Positions 42,015 to 52,049 of a DNA stretch of 52,263 bases are shown here, piece by piece. The notes under the pieces were generated by a model, which saw only the letters and a list, made by a program, of their open reading frames with translations, did no database searches and had not been told where the DNA came from. This DNA is from Candidatus Altimarinota bacterium (GTDB taxonomy: Bacteria > Patescibacteriota > Gracilibacteria > BD1-5 > UBA6164). The DNA lies in contig JALSMB010000032.1 of the NCBI GenBank assembly GCA_026988025.1, positions 1 to 52,263 on the forward strand, read 5' to 3'. The translations under genes were made by a program, and so were the position numbers. Every line of letters starts with the position of its first letter. Position 1 is the stretch's first letter.

Positions 42015-43352
42015 TTATTTTACTTCAGAATTTCAAAAATCAATTAAATATTTTTTTCATTCTTCATCTATCATAATATTTCACCAATGTACATCATTAT
42101 GATAATATCAATTCTTTTCTAAAGCTTCTTTAAAAGGTATTATTTCATTTTTTCTAAAATCATTAGTAAACCGTTCTTTTTGTAAATTTTGAACATAATC
42201 TTTATTTTGTTCTTTATTATACTTTTTTCATTCTGGATAAGTTTTTAATCATTTATTTTCTAAAAATAATTTAACCTCATTATCAGTTATTCAATTTTCT
42301 TTTAATCTTAATATATTTTTTTTAGATAATCAATTTTCTTCAAAGAAATTAATTAAATTATTATTAAAATTTCATTTATATAAATCTTTTGGTAAATTAT
42401 TCAAATCATTTTTATAATAATCTAAATGAATTATAGATTTTACAGACAATCAGTTAATTTTTTCCATTTCATAAATTCAATCAATATTACCAAATGATTT
42501 AATTTCAGGAATATTAAAATTTTCTAAAATATCTCATTCAGCAGTTCATTTAAATTCTTTTTTTAAATCCTTTAATCACTTTCTAAATAACATATGAATA
42601 TCAAATTCTACATCTAACTTATCAGTCCTTCAAGGTTTAGCAATTTTTAATACTTTATCTGTTTTATTAGGGTGCCTTAGAATTAAAGCATTATTTCATT
42701 CTCAAACAATATCACCAATTGTTAAATCTTCTCATAAAACACCTTTATAATCTTTTAAAAAATCATAATCACTATTATCACTTAACTTTTCAGCCATTTT
42801 CAATGATTTCATTCATTTTCATAAAACTCATAATCACATTCATCATAATGCTAATCATCATTCATAAGGATTTTGAAAAGTACTTAATATATCTCAAAAT
42901 GAATCAAATATATCTTCTAGTATTGCTACTATTACATTCCAATTTGCTAAATGCTTAATCATAACAACAACTTCACCTACAGATTTATCTAACAAACTAT
43001 TTATTGTTTCTGCATTTTCTACAACTAATCAATCAACAAGTCATTTCTCAAATTTTTGTATATCACTATTTTGTTCTAAATTTTCACTTAATCATAAATT
43101 CTCATATAAATCTTTTTTAAACTGATCTAACTTAGATAATATTTCTTTATTTTCATCTAATTCTTCTCAAAAAAAATCTTGTAAATCACTAGAAATTGTT
43201 ACTTTATTATCTTCATTGTATACTACTTCCATAGCTTTTATTTCTTGTATCTTAACATAATTCTGTTCTATTCAACTTATATCTATATCTAATAGATTTT
43301 TAGTCTTTTCAAAACTTTCTATTTCTGTATTTCAGATTGTTTCAGTAGACAT
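42015..43352 (-). CDS. Protein-kinase-fold protein, copy 1 (445 aa)
   Basis: A 445-aa protein. The N-terminal about 190 residues are helical and end in a Gly-rich hydrophobic segment (YEGGLALGGMGLGVLGKGMK), possibly membrane-inserting. The kinase part follows: VGEGNNALILRH (Gly loop), VLKIAKPG (Lys), then near the C-terminus HNDVHWGNIMID (catalytic Asp and Asn) and LIDFGNSE (DFG). The pattern resembles RIO/ABC1/APH-like or Kdo-kinase-like small-substrate and protein kinases. Same architecture as copy 2 at 46881. Could be an effector acting on another cell, or an internal regulator; not decided by sequence. Confidence 0.82.
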
Positions 43353-43627
43353 AAATAAAATAGAATTAAGTTATATTAATTAACTATAATTTTAATATAT
43401 TTTTTAATATTTTGCAAGTTTGGCTATATATAGAAATAATATCAAAATTAAAAGATTGGAAAAATACTACATATTATATAGAAGAATATTTAAATATACT
43501 GAAAAAATAAAAACCTTACACAATAAAACCGACTAATAATATTCGGTTTTATTTTAATTTTTCATGGAGGTAACTGATTTAGGAGTAAGTTTAAAATTAT
43601 TGGTTAATATTGGCTTTAAAAAGTAGC
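43353..43627. other. Intergenic region with terminator and possible small ORF
   Basis: 275 nt. Left part is the promoter region of kinase copy 1. A short plus-strand frame from TTG 43412 to TAA 43510 encodes a protein-like peptide (VWLYIEIISKLKDWKNTTYY...), maybe a gene remnant; weak. The hairpin at 43522-43553 follows. Confidence 0.3.
43522..43553. terminator. Hairpin AATAAAACCGA / TCGGTTTTATT
   Basis: 11-bp stem with 10-nt loop and T-rich 3' side on the plus strand; it may end the small frame at 43412-43510 or, on the minus strand, the hydrolase gene. Confidence 0.6.
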
Positions 43628-44548
43628 TTATCAAACAAAATTTAATTCTTCATCATCATGTACCATATATTTATCTATCAATGATTGATCAATTCAATGT
43701 TTAGTTTCTTTTATATTTGTTTGAACTCAAGTTAAAAGATTTCATTCTCATGAAACTAATATATTTTCATCTAATAACATATGTATATTATTAAATATTT
43801 CTTCATATGGTTTTTTAGACATTTCTCATCACACTTTTCAGAAAGTATGATCTACTCATAATAAATGAACAAATGATTTTTCCTCACTTCATACTTTTTT
43901 ATATAAATCTGAAAAAGCATCAGATGTAAATACATCATCCTCATTTCAATAGTTCATTAAAAATTTTCATTTAAATAATTCTAATTTTTCGTCTAATTCA
44001 GTTATATCTGGAAATGTATCCAAAATAGGTACATCTTTTATATCTAATCTTAATCAAGTTCATACAGTAGAAATATTTTTTACTTGTGGAAATTCTGAAG
44101 CCAAATAGAAAGCCAATATTCAACCTAGAGAATTTCAATTTAATGTTATCTCTAATTCTTCTGAATTAACTCAATATACTTCTTCTGAATTTTTAATAGA
44201 ATCAATAATAACTCTTCTTGCATCTTCTAATTCATCTAAAAATGTTTTTCATACAAATTTAGCTTGTTTTTGTTTATACCTATCTGTAATTTTATCATCA
44301 ATAGGTAAATCTTTTCTTGAAGATTCATATAGTACAACATTAGAAATACTATTTTCTTGTAACTTTGAAGCAAAATCTAAATATTTATTATTTCATCATT
44401 TAAGACTTCAAAAAGTACCATGTATATTAATTAATACATTTTTATTTCATTTAACAGGAAAAGTATTTATTTTTACTTCCTTATCTCAATAAATTCATTC
44501 AATCATATGAGATTTTGTTAATGTTTCATGTCTTTCTTTTGTTTCCAT
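43628..44548 (-). CDS. Alpha/beta-hydrolase (306 aa)
   Basis: A soluble alpha/beta-hydrolase-fold protein. It has NVLINIHGTFGSLKGGNN (oxyanion loop), the nucleophile elbow LNGNSLGGILAFYLASEF (Ser), VSTVGTGLRL after the next strand, and a candidate acid/His region HLLGVDHTFGKVGGEM. No signal peptide. Substrate unknown; peptidase, esterase and acyl-transferase functions are all possible. Ends in TGA-TAA, so the TGA is read as the last glycine. Confidence 0.82.
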
Positions 44549-44550
44549 AA

Positions 44551-45097
44551 TTATTTTTTAGAATTTAAGTTTTTTCTAGCACTTGGAGGCAATAATTCAT
44601 TTTTTATTAAATCTATATTAGATATAACTTTTTCATTAATATTGAAAAAATCTTCTGGTTTTTCTCATAATCAAATCATTATATCTGAAAAGATTTTATA
44701 TAATTCTTTATCTTCTTTAATTTGTAAAAACTCTTCATAAGTAAACTTTAAACTTTTTTTATTTATATTTAAAGTTATTACTCATTTTTCAATATCAGTT
44801 TTAAAAAAGCTACTTACTTCTCATTTATTATTCTGTTTAATAATTTTATAATCAGGTAATGCTCTTATTATATCTTTATTCATAGTTTCATTAGGATTAA
44901 TCCATTCATTATACGGATCAAATGATAATCTTTTTTTTGAATTTATTTCCATTACATATGGTAAATCATTCTTTTCATCTACTTTAATTATATAACTTTT
45001 TTCTCAAATTGAAAATAATCTACTGGCTTTTCATTTATTAAATGTAATTGATTTAGAAATCAACAATCAAGGATCAGCTAATGTAAATGCTTTTTCT
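44551..45097 (-). pseudogene. Gene 5'-truncated by an insertion sequence
   Basis: An open frame of about 182 codons ending at TAA 44551, with protein-like content (EKAFTLADPGLLISKSITFN, SYIIKVDEKNDLPYVMEIN, LLPPSARKNLNSKK). The frame runs without a start codon into the end of the IS at 45098, so the N-terminus has been cut off. The stop is 2 nt before the hydrolase gene (ATG 44548), suggesting they were one operon whose promoter was lost or is now IS-driven. No family recognised. Confidence 0.7.
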
Positions 45098-45217
45098 GGG
45101 CTAATGTAAAATAAGTGTGCTACTTTTAGTATAAAAAATAGGATTAATACTAGAAAAGGGCTAATGTAAAAAAAGAGTGCTACTTTTAGTATAAAAAATA
45201 GGTTTAATACTAATAAA
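45098..45217. repeat. 60-bp tandem duplication of the IS left end
   Basis: 45098-45157 and 45158-45217 match over 60 bp apart from a few substitutions (TAAGTG/AAAGAG, GGATTAATAC/GGTTTAATAC). Both begin GGGCTAATGTAAAA. Confidence 0.85.
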
Positions 45218-45251
45218 AGTATGGTATAATTTTGTTAACTTAAAATTAACT

Positions 45252-46214
45252 TTGAATAATGCAAAAAAAAACTGTCCTAAATGCAGACATAAAAATATAA
45301 AATTAAATTGAAAAAATAGTCAATTAAAACAAAAATATAAGTGTAAAAAGTGTAATTTTTGTTTTGTTAGAAAAGATAGAACAAATGATAATATTAGATG
45401 AAAAAGTATTTTTAATAATTGGATAAAAGAATGATATTCATCGAGACAATTATCAGACCAAAATTTAAAGAAAGAAAAATATATTAAAAAATTAATAAGA
45501 AATGAATTAGATAATAATTTAATCTATCAAATAGATCTAGTTTTTGATAATGTTAAATATATTATGATAGATTGAACTTGGATTACAAAGAAAATTTGTT
45601 TAATTATTTATTATGATTACATAAATAAAAAAGTAATTTATTTTTGATTTTATGATGCTGAAAGATATGAATATATAGAAAATGATTTAAAAACTCTTAG
45701 AGATGAATTTAAATATCAAATAGAGTGAGTTGTTGTAGATTGAGCCAAACAAATTAAAAAAGCAGTAGAAGAAATATTTCCTACTGCTAAAATTCAAAGA
45801 TGTTTAACTCACTTAAAAAGACAAATTAGAAATAATATTTCAAAGAAACCTCAGAGTAATTGTTGAAAAGAATTAAAGAGATTAATTAATTTTAAGAAGT
45901 TTTCTAATCAAAAATTATCTATTAAAAAATTTAATCTTTGGGAAGAAAAATATAGATATTTTTTAAATGAAAAAACAATAAATTGAAATAATTCACGGTA
46001 TACTCATAAAAAATTAAGGTCTGCAAAATCACATATCAAAAATGCAATTCCATATATGTTTCATTATTTGAAAGATGAAAATATTAAGAAAAGTAATAAT
46101 GATTTAGAATGATTAAATTGAATTTTAGATAGTCATATTTTTAGTCATAGATGACTTAGAATTGATAGATTAATTTCATTTGTTTCTTTATGGCTTTATG
46201 AGAGAAATTTATAA
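45252..46214 (+). CDS. IS1249/MULE-type transposase
   Basis: A 320-aa DDE transposase: N-terminal zinc ribbon NCPKCRHKN...KCKKCNFCF, then MIDGTWITKK (first Asp), GVVVDGAKQIKKAV (second Asp), IQRCLTHLKRQI and NNDLEGLNGILDSH (Glu), the MULE/IS256-superfamily pattern. TTG at 45252 is in frame. The nearby ATG (45259) is followed by C and nine A's in the wrong frame, so either TTG is the start or slippage on the A9 run fuses them. Mostly intact; catalytic residues present. Confidence 0.85.
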
Positions 46215-46274
46215 AATTCCAGCACTCTTTTTTTACATTAGCCCAGTTTTTTGTCTATATAAAGAGGATATAAA

Positions 46275-46312
46275 AAAAGATTAAGTTTTAATTTAATAAA
46301 ACTTAATCTTTT
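46275..46312. terminator. 16-bp hairpin right of the IS
   Basis: AAAAGATTAAGTTTTA (46275-46290) with 46297-46312; terminator for the minus-strand kinase-partner gene 2, and possibly also for the transposase. Confidence 0.78.
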
Positions 46313-46333
46313 AAAAATGTATTTTCTTTAGTA

Positions 46334-46876
46334 TTAATCTATAATTTCTTCAACTTTTTCGACTGTTTCTTTAACTCTATTTTCTGTATCTTCTGAAATT
46401 CAATAATATAAATTAGGACTTACAATTACTCACTTATATATTCATAAACTTTCATTTGTTTCGTCTGTTAATTTATTTAATCAATCAACTATCATATAAT
46501 ATTTTCAATCATATCCAAAATATCAATCTAATTCTGGAATATGTCTATTATTTTCTAATAATTTAGTAAAATGTTTTCAATCTAATTCAAATTTTTGTTT
46601 TAATAATTTTATATCATTATCTCTTTCTACACTATCTTCATATTCAATAACAAATGAATTTCATTTTCATCATACATCAAAAATCTCCTTTTTATCTCAA
46701 AAAGGAATTTTAAATGTTTCTTCTCCTACAAAGTAATTATTTCATTTTACCATATCTTCAATAGATGAAGCATAACTTCAAGTTATCTTCATTTCATAAA
46801 ATACAATATCTTCTGATTTAAAATTTATAGGAGTAACATCTGTTAATCATCTTTCATCTTTATTTAAAATATTCAT
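46334..46876 (-). CDS. Kinase-partner protein, copy 2 (180 aa)
   Basis: Paralogue of the 169-aa protein at 41482, with the same central KYYM/LV...DET...YKGVI segment and VEKVEEIID C-terminus, but a diverged N-terminus. It starts 4 nt after kinase copy 2, an operon. Same unknown function. Confidence 0.75.
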
Positions 46877-46880
46877 AAAA

Positions 46881-48200
46881 TTATTTATTATCAATTAATT
46901 TTATCCTTCAAAAATCTATTATATAAACATTTCATTTTTTGTCTAACATAACATTTCAAGGATGTAAATCATTATGTGAAATTCATTTTTTCTTTAAATA
47001 ATCTAAAGTATTACTTAAAGGAGTATCTCATATCTTTCAATGTTTTTTTCTATATAGATAACTAGTTCATAATTGTTCAGCTAAGTGTTCAACTGAATAA
47101 TCTTCTATTAGCATATCTAAATAAGAATCTTTTTCTCAAAACTTGTTTTTTAAATACTCTCTTACTTGTTTATCTGACAAATTTGATAATATTTTTTTAT
47201 CTTCCAAATCTAATTTTTTATCAAATCTTTCTATTAATGTTTTAGAATATAAACTTTGTCAGTCTATTTTTTCTATATAAAAATGTCAGTCATCTTTTCA
47301 TTTAAAAACTTGTGGTATTCTAACTTTTAAATCTAAATCTCAATTTTTTATTCAACTTTTCCAAGTATCTAAAAATAATTTATGATTATTAAACTCTTCT
47401 AATATATCATCAACCTGTCATTCTTTAGCTATTTTCACAACTAAGCTATCATTAATTGGATTTTTCATAATTATAGCTTGTGTTCATTCTCAAACTATAT
47501 CACTAGTTGTTATATTTTCTCATAAAATATCTTTATGTTTTTCTAAATAACTATATTTTGGATCTTCATATAAATTTTCTACTTCATTAGTAATTTCATT
47601 AGTTTCTTGTTTATCATTATCTTTTCAATCTATTTTATCTAATTTAGTAAAAAACTTACTAAATTTAAACGGTCATGTTCATAATCATCAAATTATCATT
47701 CAAGTTTGATAAGGTTCTCATATTCATTTTAAACTTTCTACAACATCTTCTCATAAACTTACTGTAAAATCCCATATTTTTTCTGGAGTATCTAATTTTT
47801 TTATATTTTCTACTATATCTCCTATTCAATTATCATATAAACTTTCTATTTCTTCTAATGTTAAAGTCCATCAATCAACTAATCATTTAAAAAGTTTAAC
47901 TTTATTGTCTTTTATATTATCAATATTTTTATCTATTCATAATGAATCATAAAATTCATTTTTTACATAAGTAACCTTTCATTCAATATTTTTTTCATTT
48001 ATATTAAATTCATCAGAAAAAAAATCTTGTAAATCACTAGGAATTGTTACTTTATTATCTTCACTATCAACTAACTCCATATTTTGTATATCGTGTACTT
48101 TAACATAGTCTTGTTCTATTCAACTTACATCTATATCTAATAGATTTTTAGTCTTTTCAAAACTCGGATTTTCTGAATTTCATATTGTATCAAAAGACAT
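46881..48200 (-). CDS. Protein-kinase-fold protein, copy 2 (439 aa)
   Basis: Paralogue of the 445-aa protein. The first about 60 residues are nearly identical to copy 1 (NPSFEKTKNLLDIDVSGIEQ, EDNKVTIPSDLQDFF), the middle is diverged, and the Gly-rich segment (QTGMIIGGLGTGPFKF) is kept. Kinase part: VGEGTQAIIMKN, VVKIAKEG, SHNDLHPGNVMLD and IIDFGRIK. All catalytic residues are present. The conserved N-terminus with a variable middle suggests a shared delivery or docking part and variable target part; inference. Confidence 0.82.
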
Positions 48201-48369
48201 AAGTAAAATAGAGTTAAATTATATTACAATAACTATTTAAATTCTACTATATTTTTTTGTTTTTTACAAATTTAGACTTGTTACATATAATTGAGAAGTA
48301 AATAATTCAATTTTTGCCATAAAATAGAAAATATGATAAAATATAATAAATATAATTTATTAAAAAATA

Positions 48370-49110
48370 ATGATTCGTATTCAACTCATAATATGAACTC
48401 TAATAACTTCAATGTTATTAATATTTGGATTCTTTAAAGAGATTCCTTTTATTATTGCCTTATCAATATTTATATTATTACTTTTAATAATACATATAGT
48501 AAAAATTAAGATTAAAATTAATAAATCACTTAATATATATATTCCCGAATTTGAAAATAATTATAAAAAAATATTAAATGAAAAAAAATACATAGATAAT
48601 AAAAAAGAAATTTTTCAAATAAATAAAAATATTACTTCTATTGATAGAAATATTCATAATTTGAAAACTTACTTAAAATATACTACAGATAGTGTTTTAG
48701 TTGAAAAAATAAAAGAACTAAATAACTTTATAGATATATATAATTCTGAAATAGAAATAGTTAATACTAGCTATTATAAAAACCAATTAGAAGTAAATTG
48801 AATATTATTTGATTCAATTGAAAAATATCCATTAGATGAAATGCAAAAAAAAGCTATTTTAACACCCGAAAAAAACTTATTAGTAATAGCATGAGCTTGA
48901 TCGTGAAAAACATCTACAATTATATGAAAAGTAAAACATCTATTAGAAGTAAGAAAAGTTAATAAAGAAGAAATTCTTTTAATATCTTTTACCTCTGCTT
49001 CTGCACAAGAAATGAAAACTAGAATTAAAGAAAAATTATCTTTAGATTTAGATGTTATGACATTTCATAAATTATGAAAAAATATACTAGAAAAAAACAT
49101 TAAAAACTAA
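48370..49110 (+). CDS. UvrD/HelD-like helicase, N-terminal part (frameshifted)
   Basis: 246 codons: two N-terminal hydrophobic segments (about residues 5-45), a coiled coil (about 60-145), then helicase motif Q/I (LDEMQKKAILTPEKN, Walker A AGAGSGKTST about residues 174-183) and motif Ia (LLISFTSASAQEMKTRI). The frame stops at TAA 49108 shortly after TFHKLGKNILEKN. Dropping one A from the A7 run at 49091-49097 restores the frame (LEKTLKTKINILQEN) and joins the next entry. Confidence 0.8.
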
Positions 49111-51067
49111 AATCAATATACTTCAAGAAAATGACAAAAGATATTTTAGAGATAATTTATATAATACTTTATTATTAGATATTCATGAAGAATCTCCAGA
49201 ACTATTTAATAATTTTTTCTCATACTTAATTAATCCTCCAAAATTAACATTTGAATTTGATTCTATATGAGAAGTTGAAGAGTATAGAAGAGAAAACAAT
49301 ATAAGTACATTAAAAGAAAGAGTAAATAGATCAACTATACAATGAGAATACTTAAAAAGTATGGAAGAAGTAGAAATAGCTAATTATTTATTTTTAAATG
49401 GAATTAATTATACATATGAAAATCCCTATAAAATAGATACTACAAATTCTGAATATTGACAGTATAGACCTGACTTTTACCTAGATGATTATGATATTTA
49501 TATAGAGCATTATTGAATTGATAAAAACTGAAATGTTCCAAAATTCTTTTGAGATTGAATATGATGATACAAGGAAGCCAATAAAAAATATAATGAGGGT
49601 ATCGAATGGAAAAATAATTTACATAAAGAAAATAATACTACACTTATATCTACTTATTCATATGAAAATAATGAATGAATATTATTTAAAAATTTAAAAG
49701 AAAAATTAACAAAAAAATGAGTAAAGTTTAACAATCTAAATAAAGAAGATGTTATTAATAAGATAATACCTACTATAAAAGCCGAATATTCAAACTTTAT
49801 GGATCTTATATTTACATTTTTATGACTATATAAATCAAATTCTATTTGAATAAATGAATTATATAATCGTAATAATCTATTATTTACTAAAGAAAAAAGG
49901 AATCTAAGAACTACAATATTTATTAAAATATTTGAAAAAATACATAAATATTATGAAGACAATTTAAAAAATCTAAATGTTATAGATTTTGATGATATGA
50001 TTAATAATAGTACTTCATATGTAAACGAAGAATTAATTACAACACCATATAAATATATAATTATTGATGAATTTCAAGATATCTGAATCGGTAGATATAA
50101 ATTAATTAAAAGTATTTTAAATAAAAACAATGCCGAATTATTTTGTGTTTGAGATGATTGGCAGTCTATATATAGATTTACTTGATGAGATTTAAATATA
50201 TTTACACATTTTCAAAAATACTTTCCATTCTGAGAACAAGTATTTATAAATAAAACTTATAGATACCCTCAAGAAGTAAATGAAGTTACTCATAAATTTA
50301 TAACTAAAAATAAATCTCAAATAGATAAAATATTAGAATCATGAAATATTGATAAACCAGAAAAACCTATATTTAATATAATTAACTATTCTAACCTTAT
50401 AGAAAAAGAAGATATTTTAAATAAGATATTACTTAAATATAAAAAAAATATTATTGCCTTATGACGATATGATAGTGATAAAAAATGATTACCAAAAGGT
50501 ATTAAATTTATGACAGTACATAGTTCTAAATGATTAGAATCTGATTATGTTATTATATTAAATTGAAACAAATGAAACTATTGATTTCCTTCTGAAATTA
50601 AAGATAATAAATTACTTGATTTAGTGTTATCAGAACCTGATAATTATAAATTTTCAGAAGAAAGAAGATTATTTTATGTAGCATTAACAAGAGCAAAGAA
50701 AAAAACTTTTATACTTACTAAAGAATGAAATAAATCTTCTTTTGTTGAAGAATTAGAAAATATATTATGAGTTAAAACAAATATTTTTTCAGAAAATAAA
50801 ATAGTATGTCCTATATGTAAAAAATGAGAATTAATATCTAAAAATATATATTCTAAATGATGATTATGATGTAATAGATTTCCATATTGTAAATATGAAA
50901 TAATTACAACAAGTCCGAATAAGAAAGATAACTGAAAATCTCTTTCTGAATTAAGTAATGAGTATTTAAATTGGATATTAAATAATAAAACAAATTATAA
51001 AAAATCTACAATTATAGAACATTCTATATATTATGAATTTGAAAAGAGAAATATAAGTAAAAAATAG
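49091..51067 (+). CDS. UvrD/HelD-like helicase, C-terminal part with nuclease-like insert and zinc ribbon
   Basis: About 658 codons continuing the helicase in the +1 frame. An inserted PD-(D/E)XK-like segment (YGQYRPDFYLDDYDIYIEHYGIDKNG) as in helicase IV proteins; then motif II IIDEFQDI, motif III GDDWQSIYRFTGGD, motif IV NKTYRYP, motif V FMTVHSSKGLESDYV and motif VI EERRLFYVALTRAK. The C-terminus has a topoisomerase-type zinc ribbon (CPICKKGE...CNRFPYC). Walker A is in the upstream piece, so activity depends on frame restoration by slippage, or the gene is a recent pseudogene or carries a sequencing error. Confidence 0.82.
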
Positions 51068-51140
51068 AATGTATAGAATTTTGCTATAAATACTACTATA
51101 TGCTACTATTAAAATATAATTATTATAATAAATTAAAGAT

Positions 51141-52049
51141 ATGAAAAAAATAAGTACTTCTGCATTAGCTAAACTTTTAAATACTGATTGAAAAGATTTT
51201 ATTCAGAAATTAGAAGAAAACTGATATATTGAAATTAAAAATAAATCATTGTTTTCATCTGATAAAATTAAAGTTCTTACTTCAAAGTGAAAAGAAAACT
51301 GATGAGAATTAAAAACTTGAACTAAATTTTGAGATTATATAACATGGCCTGAAAATTTTAATCCTTTCAATTCATCAAATATAGAATATATAAGTGTTTC
51401 TATTCTCGCTGAATGATTTTGATATTGAGCCAGAAAAATGAATCAAATAATATCAGAATTATGATGGATAGAACCAAATCTAAAATGATGGAAACTTACA
51501 AAATTTTGAGAAAAGATTTGAGGTAAAGAATTAGTAATTAATAAAACTTGAGCCACTTATACAAAATGGCCTATCAAAATAAAAGAAAACTCATCATTAT
51601 TAAATTCCTTATGAGAAAAAAATACAAATTCTAATACAAATGAAATAAAAGAGAAAAAAATTAATAATAGTAAGGAATTAAATTTTAGAGAAAAATTTCC
51701 AGCTCAATATAGGACAAAAGACTGACATAATGTTCGTTCAAGATGAGAATTAGTAATTGATAATTCATTATATGAATATTGATTAGCACACGCATACGAG
51801 CGTAAACTTCCAATTGAAGAAGATGTTTATTCAGATTTTTATATACCAGCAAAAGATTGATGAAAAGCTGTATATATAGAATACTGGGGTTTAGAAGACC
51901 AAGAAAAATATGAAAATAGAAAAAAAATAAAAAAAGAAATATATAAAAAATACCATATGAATCTTGTTGAAATAGAAAACAAACATATTGATAATTTAGA
52001 TGACCACTTACCAAGATTACTATTACAATTTTGAATAAGAGTAGATTAG
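51141..52049 (+). CDS. Tandem winged-helix protein with C-terminal PD-(D/E)XK-like nuclease domain
   Basis: A 302-aa protein 73 nt after the helicase. Two similar N-terminal modules (about residues 1-75 and 93-160), each helix-rich and ending in a YITWPENF / YTKWPIKI strand, resembling wHTH or phage-regulatory repeats. The C-terminal about 125 residues carry RSRGELVIDNSLYEYGLAHAYE, SDFYIPAKDGGKAVYIEYWG and a final NLDDHLPRLLLQFGI, a PD-(D/E)XK-like (Vsr/restriction-type) layout. Linked with a helicase, it may act in DNA repair or defence. Exact family not named. Confidence 0.75.

Larger units (their letters stand above)
45098..46244. mobile_element. IS1249/IS256-like insertion sequence with a duplicated left end
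   Basis: Transposase flanked by a perfect 24-bp terminal inverted repeat GGGCTAATGTAAAAAAAGAG(TGCT): left 45158-45181, right 46221-46244. A second left end lies 60 bp further out (45098-45157), differing from the inner copy at a handful of positions. It uses TGA glycines, so it is adapted to table 25. No clear target-site duplication was found. Confidence 0.82.

Noticed and set aside
49091..49099. Programmed -1 frameshift at A AAA AAC in the helicase
   Set aside because: A -1 shift here leads at once to a TAA; the right frame needs one base fewer, so -1 slippage of the ribosome does not explain it.
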